Positions 8,785 through 16,988 of a stretch of 39,784 nt of DNA are shown here, in pieces. This stretch comes from Candidatus Bipolaricaulota bacterium (GTDB taxonomy: Bacteria > Bipolaricaulota > Bipolaricaulia > UBA7950 > UBA9294), in the NCBI GenBank assembly GCA_023132915.1, contig JAGLXM010000105.1:1-39784 (forward strand). The letters run 5' to 3'. The notes beneath the pieces were generated by a model. That model worked only from the letters and a program-made list of their open reading frames with translations. It had not been told where the DNA came from and made no database searches. The translations under genes and the position numbers were made by a program. Within the stretch, counting starts at the first letter, position 1. Each line of letters starts with the position of its first letter.

Positions 8785-8999
8785 GGGGACTACGAGTCAG
8801 TTCGCTCAACCTGATGATCGGGGGAGGACTGCTCCTAGTGATTGGGGCTGTCTTGCCCTTTCTGATGGTGACTCAGATCATCGAGTCGACCCTTGCACTA
8901 AACTTCGTGTCCGCCATCGCCTCGCTTTTAGGGATGGTGATCGGACTTTACGGTTTGTTCGAGTACTACAGAGCGAGCAAGAAAGGTAGGGGGGGCTGA
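8781..8999 (+). CDS. Small two-TM membrane protein, unknown function
   Basis: MRGLRVSSLNLMIGGGLLLVIGAVLPFLMVTQIIESTLALNFVSAIASLLGMVIGLYGLFEYYRASKKGRGG; ATG overlaps the dppF-like stop. Confidence 0.65.
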   Translation: MRGLRVSSLNLMIGGGLLLVIGAVLPFLMVTQIIESTLALNFVSAIASLLGMVIGLYGLFEYYRASKKGRGG

Positions 9000-9019
9000 G
9001 CGCTGCCTTTCCTCCTTGG

Positions 9020-9144
9020 TGCGCTAGGCATCTCAAGATGGTCCACCTTGTCCTGTTCTTGGTGGTCGCGATCTTGGTCACCTGTTTGCGTTCAACTTCC
9101 TGGGAGGTTGGGTGCGCGACGTCCTCGACTCGAGACTCAAGTAG
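9020..9144 (+). pseudogene. Frameshifted remnant of a DppC-type permease C-terminus
   Basis: One frame reads MVHLVLFLVVAILVT; the shifted frame continues FAFNFLGGWVRDVLDSRLK*, resembling canonical DppC ends (AFNLLGDWLRDxLDPRL). Confidence 0.55.
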
Positions 9145-10240
9145 CGCCGATACGGTTCGGCCAAGTCCCGGGACGATTCTTCCCGAAGCTGTCGGGAAAG
9201 AGGATTGCTTTGTCCGTGGGGAAACTCACCTTGATCTGCTCGCCTACAGAGAGCACGCTTATCTCCGTGTAACTCGCTCGGATGCGGAGTGAGCCAAGTG
9301 GACTCTCCAGGTGGACAACGGTCGCCTCACCGTGGTACTCTAGCGAGATCACCCTTGCCTGAAGGACGTTGTCACCTCTTTCATCCAGTTGCAGATGCTC
9401 CTCCTTGATAAACAGGGCGACGCGGTCGCCCACAGTCACCGGTGTGCGACAAGCGGAAACGACGAATGTGACATCACCCGCCTGCACCCGGACGGTTCCT
9501 TGCTCGACAGCTGCCACTTTTCCCTCCAGGCGGTTTGTTCGCCCGATGAACGAGGCAACAAACGCGGTTTGCGGCCGCTCATAGGCCTCCTGTGGTGTTC
9601 CGATTTGTTCGATTGCCCCTTCGTTCATGATCACGATCCGGTCGGAGATCGCCAGAGCCTCCTCCTGATCGTGGGTGACGTAGATTGTGGACAAGGCAAG
9701 CTCGCGCTGGATACGGTGAACCTGTGTCCGTAGTGACTCACGCAGCTTGGCGTCGAGGGCGGAGAGAGGTTCATCAAGCAGGAGAATCCGTGGCTGTGGG
9801 GCGAGGGCACGGGCGAGGGCGACCCGTTGACGTTGTCCTGCTGAGAGCTCTGTTGGGCTTCTTTGCTCCAAACCGGCCAGATCCACCATCTCCAATAGCT
9901 CTTGCACTCTCGCTCTCTTCTCAATTCCACGACGGAAACGCAACCCATAGACAACGTTTTGTTTTACACTCATGTGGGGGAACAAGGCATAGCTCTGGAA
10001 TACCATACCCACACGGCGTCGCTCCGGCGGGTCTGAAAGGACACTTCTACTATCAAAGAGGATATCACCGGCATCTGGTTGTTCGAACCCCGCGATTAAC
10101 CTTAGCGTCGTCGTCTTTCCACAACCGGAGGGGCCAAGCAGGGTCAGAAACTCTCCCGGCGAAGCGGTAAAAGAGATCTCCTTCACCGCTACTGTCTCGC
10201 CGAACCTTTTGGTCACTCCTGCAAGTTTTACCTGGACCAT
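9137..10240 (-). CDS. thiQ: Thiamine-type ABC transporter ATP-binding protein with TOBE-like C-terminus (PotA/ThiQ class)
   Basis: Walker A GPSGCGKTTTLRLIAG, LSAGQRQRVALARAL, LLLDEPLSALD; operon context with ThiP, ThiB and a TPP riboswitch. Confidence 0.8.
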   Translation of the reverse strand: MVQVKLAGVTKRFGETVAVKEISFTASPGEFLTLLGPSGCGKTTTLRLIAGFEQPDAGDILFDSRSVLSDPPERRRVGMVFQSYALFPHMSVKQNVVYGLRFRRGIEKRARVQELLEMVDLAGLEQRSPTELSAGQRQRVALARALAPQPRILLLDEPLSALDAKLRESLRTQVHRIQRELALSTIYVTHDQEEALAISDRIVIMNEGAIEQIGTPQEAYERPQTAFVASFIGRTNRLEGKVAAVEQGTVRVQAGDVTFVVSACRTPVTVGDRVALFIKEEHLQLDERGDNVLQARVISLEYHGEATVVHLESPLGSLRIRASYTEISVLSVGEQIKVSFPTDKAILFPDSFGKNRPGTWPNRIGAT

Positions 10241-11925
10241 CGCGTTCCTCCAAAGAGCCTCTCCCCGAACCTCTCGATGATGACAAAGGCTCCGGCGGTT
10301 ACCAGAATCAATAGGGAGCTCATCGCACTCGCCCCGCCGAAGGACCTTGCCGCACGAAGGTCGTTGACCACCAGGGGCATCGTCTTTAGCCCTGGCTGGG
10401 CAAGCATGATCGTTGCGCTCATCTCCCCAAGCGAGATGGCAAAGGCAAAGATCGCCCCTACCAACAGTCCCCGGCGGATCAGAGGCAACTCGATGTCGCG
10501 GAACGCTTGCAATCTGGTTGCTCCGAGGCTCCGTGCGGCCTCGACCAGACCCTGCTTCAACCCTTCAAGAACGGGCACGACAGCGCGGATGACGAAGGGA
10601 TAGGCCAATATGGAGTGGGCTAAGACAATGGCAAGCCATCCACTCCCAAGCTCAAGCGGCGGGCGAAGAAAAGCTGAAAGCAGTGCCGCTCCCAGGGCCA
10701 CTGAGGAGACTCCTAGTGAGGCCATTACCAAAGTGTCGAATAAGCGCCGCCCGCGAAAGCGGTATCGCGCGATGACAAAGGCAATCGGCAGCCCCACTAA
10801 GCTTGCGAGTCCCATCGCCGATAAGCCTAGCTGGAGACTGTTGACCACCGAACGTAGAGGTGCTGCCCCGATTAGTGCCTCGTATTGTGACTGGAAGATA
10901 TAGGAATACCAATGAAGCGTGAAGACCGTCCGTCCTGCCCACTCACGGGTGATCGAGTCGTAGAAGACACTCGCCATCGGCCCGAGGAAGAGAAGGCCGC
11001 TTATTCCGATGAAGAGCCACACGATACCCTTTCCCAAAGTGAATCGGCGGAGGAGTGGGACTGTCGAGCGGCTATAGGTTACTTCTACCTCGCGGGTGAA
11101 ACGCCCTTCAAGCAGGATGTAACCGTATGTGAAGAGCAAAGATAGCGCAATTTGGATGATCGCCAGCGCCGCGCCAAGCTTGTGCTGGTAGAGGACGATG
11201 AACTGGGTGTAGATCTCAACCTCGATGGTGGAAAACCTTGCTCCGCCAAGTGCAAGGACGATGGGGAAGCTCAAGAAGCAGAAGATGAACGCAAGTGCCG
11301 CGCCGGTCATCAAGCCCGGTAAGAGCAGCGGGAGAGTCACCTCGAAGAATCGCCGTATTCTCCCCGCGCCAAGGGCTTGGGCGCTTTCCTCGTAGGCTGG
11401 GTTAAGCCGCTCCCACTGGGCGTGGACCATCCTCGTGATGATCGGGGCATTATAGAAGGCATGGGCCAGGACGATCCCCTTGAGGGAGTAAAGAAGCCTG
11501 AGCGGCGGGCCCTTAAGGCCGAAAAGTCCCATCAACAACTGGTTGAGGTGGCCATTGTTTCCGAAGAAGAGGATGAACCCAACTGCAACGGTGATCGAGG
11601 GGAGAACAAAGGGAACGATGGTGAGCGAGCGTAGGGTCTCCTTTAGAGGGAATTGATAGCGGGTGAAGATGTAGGCCCAGGGAAGACCGATGATCATCGC
11701 CAACAGAGTGCTCAACAAGGCCTGCTCAGCCGTGAAGAGGATCACATGGCGAAAGTAAGGCTCAGCGAAGACCTCCCCGATGTACTTAAGGGTGAGATGA
11801 CCCTCCTCCACTACCCCCTCCTGAAAGAGACGCAGGAGGGGGTAATAGAAGATGAGGACTAAAAAAGCCAGTGGAGCGGCGATGAGCGCCGCGCGGCCAA
11901 ATCTTTTGATCCTAGCCTCCCACAA
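10228..11925 (-). CDS. thiP: Thiamine-type ABC transporter permease, two fused permease domains
   Basis: Two repeats of the EAA-type loop (YEESAQALGAGRIRRFFEVTLPLLLPGL; VEAARSLGATRLQAFRDIELPLIRRGL); 565 aa. Confidence 0.82.
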   Translation of the reverse strand: MWEARIKRFGRAALIAAPLAFLVLIFYYPLLRLFQEGVVEEGHLTLKYIGEVFAEPYFRHVILFTAEQALLSTLLAMIIGLPWAYIFTRYQFPLKETLRSLTIVPFVLPSITVAVGFILFFGNNGHLNQLLMGLFGLKGPPLRLLYSLKGIVLAHAFYNAPIITRMVHAQWERLNPAYEESAQALGAGRIRRFFEVTLPLLLPGLMTGAALAFIFCFLSFPIVLALGGARFSTIEVEIYTQFIVLYQHKLGAALAIIQIALSLLFTYGYILLEGRFTREVEVTYSRSTVPLLRRFTLGKGIVWLFIGISGLLFLGPMASVFYDSITREWAGRTVFTLHWYSYIFQSQYEALIGAAPLRSVVNSLQLGLSAMGLASLVGLPIAFVIARYRFRGRRLFDTLVMASLGVSSVALGAALLSAFLRPPLELGSGWLAIVLAHSILAYPFVIRAVVPVLEGLKQGLVEAARSLGATRLQAFRDIELPLIRRGLLVGAIFAFAISLGEMSATIMLAQPGLKTMPLVVNDLRAARSFGGASAMSSLLILVTAGAFVIIERFGERLFGGTRWSR

Positions 11926-12952
11926 TGACTCCGGCCCACTCCAGCAGCCAGCGGTCGAGGTTCCCCCCTATCCGTTCTGCGGGTATCATTACCGGATCAG
12001 GCGGAAATACCGCGTTCTGGTAGAAAAGAACCGGTAGCAAGGTCTCCCGATTAGCGGGGAACATCCATTCCGTAGTGGAAATCATCTCTTGGACTTCGGA
12101 TGAGAGGACGAAGTCCAATAGCTCCTTACATAGCCCCTGCTGCTTTGTCCCCTTGACGATTCCCATAAGGTAGATACTGCGATAGCCCTGGCTGTTCAGC
12201 AGCATGATCTTATAGCGTGTGCTCCCTTCTTCGATTACCGAATAGGCGGTATCTGTCGAGAAACTGACCACGATTGGCGCCTCGCGAGCGAGGAAGAGGT
12301 CATAGGCTGCACTCCAGCCTTGTGTGATGGTGAGGACGTTCGGTAAAAGCTTGCGCCAATAATCAAGATAGCCTGGGTCGCCGTATTGATGGATGGTCCA
12401 CAGTAGGAAGGCAAGGCCCACCGAGGAGGTTCGGGGATCCTCCAGGATCAACATCTTCTTGTACTTTGGGTCAAGCAATTGCTCGAAGGTCAGTGGAACA
12501 TCTTCAGCGGCTAGTACCTGACTATCATAGACAAGTGTGATATAGCTATGTTCGTAGGGGATCAACGAATTCGTGGGGTCGATCAATAGATCCTCTCGCA
12601 CCGAGGCGAGGTTGGGAATACCCTCTCCTGTTAAGGGTACGAAAAGGTCTTTACCCCGGGCCATGGAGAGATCCACTGATCCGACTCCGATAAATACGTC
12701 CGCGCCGGGTCTTCCCGCTTCCTGCTCAGTTAATAGCTTGGTTAACATCATTCGTGCGTCCCCGGTAGCGACGAACTGCACGTCCACATCGTGTTCCTTC
12801 TCAAAAGCCTCCTCGATGAACGGTGCCGCACCCCAGGAGGCAAAGCTACTGTAGGTGTAGACAACAAGCTTTTCCGTACCCACGCCAATCACCCCGATCA
12901 CCATCAGGGCGATCAGGATCAGTAGCAGAGATCTTTTTTGCATCTTGATCAT
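11912..12952 (-). CDS. thiB: Thiamine-type ABC transporter substrate-binding protein
   Basis: LVVYTYSSFASWGAAPFIEEAFEKEHDVDVQFVATGDARMMLTKLL...PGADVFIGV; ThiB/TbpA-like N-terminus with signal peptide. Confidence 0.85.
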   Translation of the reverse strand: MIKMQKRSLLLILIALMVIGVIGVGTEKLVVYTYSSFASWGAAPFIEEAFEKEHDVDVQFVATGDARMMLTKLLTEQEAGRPGADVFIGVGSVDLSMARGKDLFVPLTGEGIPNLASVREDLLIDPTNSLIPYEHSYITLVYDSQVLAAEDVPLTFEQLLDPKYKKMLILEDPRTSSVGLAFLLWTIHQYGDPGYLDYWRKLLPNVLTITQGWSAAYDLFLAREAPIVVSFSTDTAYSVIEEGSTRYKIMLLNSQGYRSIYLMGIVKGTKQQGLCKELLDFVLSSEVQEMISTTEWMFPANRETLLPVLFYQNAVFPPDPVMIPAERIGGNLDRWLLEWAGVIVGG

Positions 12953-12960
12953 CTCCTTAT

Positions 12961-13833
12961 TTAGTGTTCGTATCCTCGGTTGGGGAGCTCGTTGCCGTCG
13001 AGGAGAACCCCTCCTTCGGTGACCTTACCGATCACGCTGTAACACACCTCTTTGTCGATGGTAGAGATTAAGCGCTCAGGGAGGGTGAATAGAAGCTCGT
13101 AGTCCTCCCCGCCGAAGAGCAGCGCTTCGGAGTGCTCCGCCGGCGCGAGAACCTCATGCAGATCGGAGATCACAGGGAAGCTAGACTCCTTGATCGCGTA
13201 GCCGACCATGCTCTCGCGTGCAAGCAGGTAAAGCGAGTGGGCCAGGCCATCAGAGATATCGATCATGCTCGTGGCGAGTCCTGCGAGCTTGCATCCCCAA
13301 GCGACTCGGGGTGAGAAACAAAAAAGGGCGTTTGCCCGCTTGAGACTCCCTGCAGCAAACAGATGTAGCGCGGCTTGGGTGCGACCAAGTTCGCCTGTGA
13401 CACACACGAGGTCGCCTAGTTGTGCGCCTTTTCGGAGCACTGGTTGTGTGGCTTCGCCGATCCCCATACCCACCAGGGTCAGCTCCTGATGTCGGTCAAG
13501 ATCTCCCCCTACGAGGAGAGTTCCCGCCTCCTCGCAGCAGGCAATCGCTCCGTTGAGTAGCTCCCTGACGAACTCTTCCTTAAGGTCAGGATCCCCAAGA
13601 GCGAGGAGCACACCGAGGGGCCGTGCCCCCATTGCGGCGAGGTCGGAGAGGGAGACTGCTACCGAGCGCCACCCGATGGTGTATGGGGTCGTCCCGGAAG
13701 GGAAGTCGCTTGTGCGGTGGAGCATGTCTGTGGTGAGAATGAGATTGGTGTCACGAAACGGAAATATCGCTGCGTCATCCCCGGCCCCGGCGATGCGTGT
13801 GCGAATGATCTTTAAGATCTCAGTCTCCCTCAT
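12961..13833 (-). CDS. thiL: Thiamine-monophosphate kinase
   Basis: GAGDDAAIF...LILTTDMLHRTSDF...IGWRSVAVSLSDLAAMGARPLGVLLAL...LVGGDL...DISDGLAHSLYLLA...FGGEDYELLFTLP; ThiL/AIRS motifs. Confidence 0.95.
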   Translation of the reverse strand: MRETEILKIIRTRIAGAGDDAAIFPFRDTNLILTTDMLHRTSDFPSGTTPYTIGWRSVAVSLSDLAAMGARPLGVLLALGDPDLKEEFVRELLNGAIACCEEAGTLLVGGDLDRHQELTLVGMGIGEATQPVLRKGAQLGDLVCVTGELGRTQAALHLFAAGSLKRANALFCFSPRVAWGCKLAGLATSMIDISDGLAHSLYLLARESMVGYAIKESSFPVISDLHEVLAPAEHSEALLFGGEDYELLFTLPERLISTIDKEVCYSVIGKVTEGGVLLDGNELPNRGYEH

Positions 13834-13879
13834 CGCGGGCGACCCGTTCTCTGCTCTGGGCCGCGAGGGATATGTGTCA

Positions 13880-13963
13880 CTTCCCTACGCTGGCATTACC
13901 CAGATCAGGTTCGAAGGGTCGAGGTTAAACCTCCTCTCAGCCCAATTGCTTGAGCTCCCCTGA
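13880..13963 (-). promoter_or_regulatory. TPP riboswitch (THI element)
   Basis: Reverse complement TCAGGGGAGCTC...GGGCTGAGAGGAGGTTTAACCTCGACCCTTCGAACCTGATCTGGGTAATGCCAGCGTAGGGAAG contains the conserved CTGAGA, ACCCTT, GAACCTGATCTGGGTAATGCCAGCG elements. Confidence 0.97.
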
Positions 13964-13970
13964 TGAGATT

Positions 13971-13999
13971 ACTATACTCCTGTCGCAGATTTGGATCAA
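13971..13999 (-). promoter_or_regulatory. Promoter for thiL-thiBPQ
   Basis: On minus strand TTGATC (13999-13994), 17-bp spacer, TATAGT (13976-13971), immediately upstream of the riboswitch. Confidence 0.65.
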
Positions 14000-14035
14000 G
14001 CTCGCAAAGATAGGATGGTCGCTATTATCGCCAAC

Positions 14036-14560
14036 CACTGCTTTTCAACTTCGGTGCAGAGATAACAAAAACGGAGGTAGCGTCGGAGTTTATCTCCGAC
14101 GTTGGGCGGGGCACCTCCCCGACGTTAAGGTGGCACTTCCCGGGTAGGAATAAGGGCAATGGTTGTCTTTGCCCGACGTCGACAACCGAACATCGCTGGC
14201 AGAGCTCTTTGGCTTGGTACCAACTAATAGCGGCGAATCTTCGCTTTCCTCCCCTTAAGCTCGCTTAAGGGTATAAAGCGGAGGCTCTTTATGAATAGGG
14301 GCTCCTCGCTGCTTTAAGTGGGTAGCCAGATGTTAGGCTTACCTACAGTCTTGTAATAAGGAAACCAGGAATCCACCGAGAAGGGACAAGACCGCAGTTC
14401 CGCAACAAGGAAGCAGGAAGTTGATCCTTTTCCTGGTCTCCTGGCTTCCTAAGAACTCAAAAGGCTGCGGTCCAAGCCGGTAACCTGAAATCGGGCTTGC
14501 TTACGCGGGAGCATCTCTTGACAGGTTGCCCACACTAAATAGCGAAGAGCCTGAATAGGG
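14036..14560. other. Non-coding interval rich in stem-loops (candidate structured RNA, strand undetermined)
   Basis: CGTCGGAG-TTTAT-CTCCGACG (14081-14101); GGGG/CCCC hairpin near 14107-14121; GGGCAA/TTGCCC with loop GGTTGTC also able to pair with GACAACC (14153-14187); CCCTTAAG-CTCG-CTTAAGGG (about 14252-14271); GACCGCAG (14389-14396) with CTGCGGTC (14464-14471); CAAGCC/GGCTTG (14473-14498). Confidence 0.4.
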
Positions 14561-14606
14561 AACCGCAAGAATAGGCCCCCAAGCGATCTTTTAGGTACTT
14601 GTCGTT

Positions 14607-15674
14607 CTACGACGGGATGAAGTCGGTTCTCTCGTCGATTCTTACCACCGTGTGAGCGATCAGTCGGGCGATGTTCTCAAGGTCGCCTAGGTGCACGATC
14701 TCGCATGGTGAGTGCATGTAGCGATTGGGGACGGATATCAATCCTGTTGCCACCCCGGCGCGGGTGAGTTGGATGGCGTTGGCGTCGGTTCCAGTTCCCC
14801 GTGGAGCTCCCTCGATCTGGTAAGGGATCTTCTTCTCCTTGGCCGTCTCCACGAACAGCTTGAATAGCTTCGGATTGATGTTCGGGCCACGGGCGATAAT
14901 CGGTCCCTTTCCCATCGTTACCTCGCCGACCTTCTTCTTCTCTTTATCCATCCCCGGTGTATCAGTGGCGAAACCGACATCGACAGCGATCCCCACCTGT
15001 GGATCGATCCCAAATGCACTGGTGCGTGCTCCGCGCAGGCCGACCTCCTCTTGCACAGTCGCTACGGCGTACACAGACGCCTTGGGGTTCATCGCAGCGA
15101 CGAGACGCGCCGCCTCCAGGACGAGGAACGCCCCCACTCGGTCGTCAAACCCACGAGATACGACAAGGTCATTTCGCAACTCAGCGAACGAGTAGTCGAG
15201 CACGGCTGGGTCCCCGATCTCTACAAGGGAGGCCACATCTTCTTTGTCCTTCGCTCCGATGTCGATCCATAGATCCTCAATCTTGACGACCTTCTTGCGC
15301 TCTTCCTCTTCTAGCAGGTGGATCGGTTTTCGCCCGATTACTCCGAGGATCGGTCCCGTTATCCCTTGAATCCAGACCCGCTGGCCGGGGAGGACTTGCG
15401 GGTCCCAGCCACCGATACCGGCGAAGGACAGGTAGCCGTTATCATCGATGTAGGTAATCATTAGGCCAATCTCATCGGCATGCCCGGCGAGCATCACCCG
15501 CGGGGTTCCGTCCTCGTTCACAACGGCGAACGAGTTGCCGTGTGAATCGGCCCAGGTTCGCTCGGCGAACCGGTCCGCCTCCTCCCGCCAGACATGGGAG
15601 ATCTCCTCCTCGAAACCTGACGGGCAGACCGTCTCCATACACCGACGCAGAAATTCCACTCTCTCTTTCTCCAT
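14607..15674 (-). CDS. M42 family metallopeptidase (glutamyl aminopeptidase/FrvX type)
   Basis: MLAGHADEIGLMITYIDDNGYLSFAGIGGWDPQVLPGQRVWI...SRGFDDRVGAFLVLEAAR...VATVQEEVGLRGA...GTGTDANAIQLTRAGVATGLISVPNRYMHSPCE. Confidence 0.95.
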   Translation of the reverse strand: MEKERVEFLRRCMETVCPSGFEEEISHVWREEADRFAERTWADSHGNSFAVVNEDGTPRVMLAGHADEIGLMITYIDDNGYLSFAGIGGWDPQVLPGQRVWIQGITGPILGVIGRKPIHLLEEEERKKVVKIEDLWIDIGAKDKEDVASLVEIGDPAVLDYSFAELRNDLVVSRGFDDRVGAFLVLEAARLVAAMNPKASVYAVATVQEEVGLRGARTSAFGIDPQVGIAVDVGFATDTPGMDKEKKKVGEVTMGKGPIIARGPNINPKLFKLFVETAKEKKIPYQIEGAPRGTGTDANAIQLTRAGVATGLISVPNRYMHSPCEIVHLGDLENIARLIAHTVVRIDERTDFIPS

Positions 15675-15755
15675 TACGCCTCCTCTCTTAAGCGTGGATA
15701 AGAGCTTAACCGCTCTTGTACGAAGCGTCCACGGTCAAATAGGACCAGGGAGCCC

Positions 15756-16103
15756 TCAGCATGTGAGGTGCAAGCAGCAGGCGACCTGTTCCCCCTTCTC
15801 GACAAGCTCATCGTATGCCTCCACCGCCTTGCCTGTCTTGTAGGCAACAAGGGTGACTCCTTGAGCTGCCAAAGAAGCGACTATCCCCTGTGGGATTGCC
15901 AGTCCTCCGAAGGTGCCGGTTCCCACAACGATGACACGCGGATGGTGAGCAATAGCCCACTTTAGGTCCTCGACGTGGAGGCAGTGCCCCTCTTGCCGTA
16001 TCCATGGAGAGAGGATCTCCTCTTCAAACACAATTAGGTCGTGCCTATACGTACAATCGTCAACCTTAATGTGTCCAAAGGAATAATCGCTCAGACAACC
16101 CAT
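15756..16103 (-). CDS. Mth938-like (DUF498/AAMDC) domain protein
   Basis: FGHIKVDDCTYRHDLIVFEE...ILSPWIRQEGHCLHVEDL...VIVVGTGTFGGLAIPQ...GVTLVAYKTGKAVEAYDEL. Confidence 0.8.
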   Translation of the reverse strand: MGCLSDYSFGHIKVDDCTYRHDLIVFEEEILSPWIRQEGHCLHVEDLKWAIAHHPRVIVVGTGTFGGLAIPQGIVASLAAQGVTLVAYKTGKAVEAYDELVEKGEQVACCLHLTC

Positions 16104-16321
16104 ACCCCTATTCTACCCATACAGTAACCCCAGCCAAACCTTAAGAATAAGAAGCGCTCACTCCTCGCCGCCACCTCTTCCAGCCCTCTTTAACAGAAGG
16201 CTTCGACTCTCCGTTCTGCTCGACCCGGCAGAAGCGAAATACAGAGGGCTTGGCAGTCTTATCACACCCTACCATTTACATTGCAGATGTAGCATCGGAC
16301 AGATCATTTTGCCACTTCCCC

Positions 16322-16355
16322 TTGACAAGTGAAATTTTTTCACTATAGTAAAAAC
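16322..16355 (+). promoter_or_regulatory. Promoter with embedded palindrome, XRE-cupin 1
   Basis: TTGACA (16322-16327), 16-bp spacer, TATAGT (16344-16349). GTGAAA-TTT-TTTCAC palindrome fills the spacer (16329-16343). Confidence 0.7.
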
Positions 16356-16961
16356 GTGGAACACGAAAAGCTTGGCGGCAGCATCCGTGACCTGCGCCAG
16401 AAGAGGCGATGGACCTTGGAAGAGCTCTCTTCTCGTTGTAAACTTTCCGTGAGTTTTCTCTCGCAGGTAGAACGCGGTCTTTCCTCGCTTTCCATCTCCT
16501 CACTCAGTGCCATCTGTGAGGCGCTTGATGTTCCAGTGAGTCATTTCTTCGCTGCACCGACAAACGGGCCCCTGGTACTCAAAGCGGGGTCTCCTCGTAG
16601 TCGTATCTACCTTGAGGACTCCCAGGTTACCTATAACCTGCTCTCGGGTTCCATGGCCGATCGAGTTCTTGAGGCGCTGATCGCCGAGTATCCGCCTCAT
16701 TACGACCCACCTCTCATCACACACGAGGGTGAGGAGTTCGGTTACGTGCTTGAGGGAGAGGTTTTACTCCAGGTCGAGGATAAGAAAGAGACTCTTGAAC
16801 CAGGAGATAGTTTTCACATTTTCTCATCCCAGGCTCATACCATTCGAAACTCCACGGACCATCCCGCGAAGATCTTGTGGGTTCAAACGCAAAAAATCTT
16901 GGAAGGGGGTGATGCAGGGGACGATCTGAACGTGATCTCTGCCGGTTCAATTAGGAGATAA
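16356..16961 (+). CDS. XRE-family HTH regulator with C-terminal cupin domain
   Basis: IRDLRQKRRWTLEELSSRCKLSVSFLSQVERGLSSLSISSLSAICEAL plus cupin THEGEEFGYVLEGEVLLQV...LEPGDSFHI. GTG 16356 preferred; the ORF-track start (16329) lies inside the promoter. Confidence 0.88.
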   Translation: MEHEKLGGSIRDLRQKRRWTLEELSSRCKLSVSFLSQVERGLSSLSISSLSAICEALDVPVSHFFAAPTNGPLVLKAGSPRSRIYLEDSQVTYNLLSGSMADRVLEALIAEYPPHYDPPLITHEGEEFGYVLEGEVLLQVEDKKETLEPGDSFHIFSSQAHTIRNSTDHPAKILWVQTQKILEGGDAGDDLNVISAGSIRR

Positions 16962-16988
16962 TGCGCCAAATGGGCGAAAGGAGCAAAG

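Noticed and set aside
14221-14273. tmRNA-like reading: TAATAGCG followed by GCG AAT CTT CGC TTT CCT CCC CTT AAG CTC GCT TAA (ANLRFPPLKLA*), after a possible pseudoknot
   Set aside because: No tRNA-like domain (no GGTTTCGAC-type 5' segment, no GGTTCGA T-arm or acceptor stem) is visible nearby, and the tag lacks the usual ALAA ending. Probably chance, but an Infernal tmRNA search would settle it.
16329-16355. N-terminal extension MKFFHYSKN of XRE-cupin 1 in the ORF track
   Set aside because: This segment overlaps the promoter spacer and -10 box; GTG 16356 is the more credible start.
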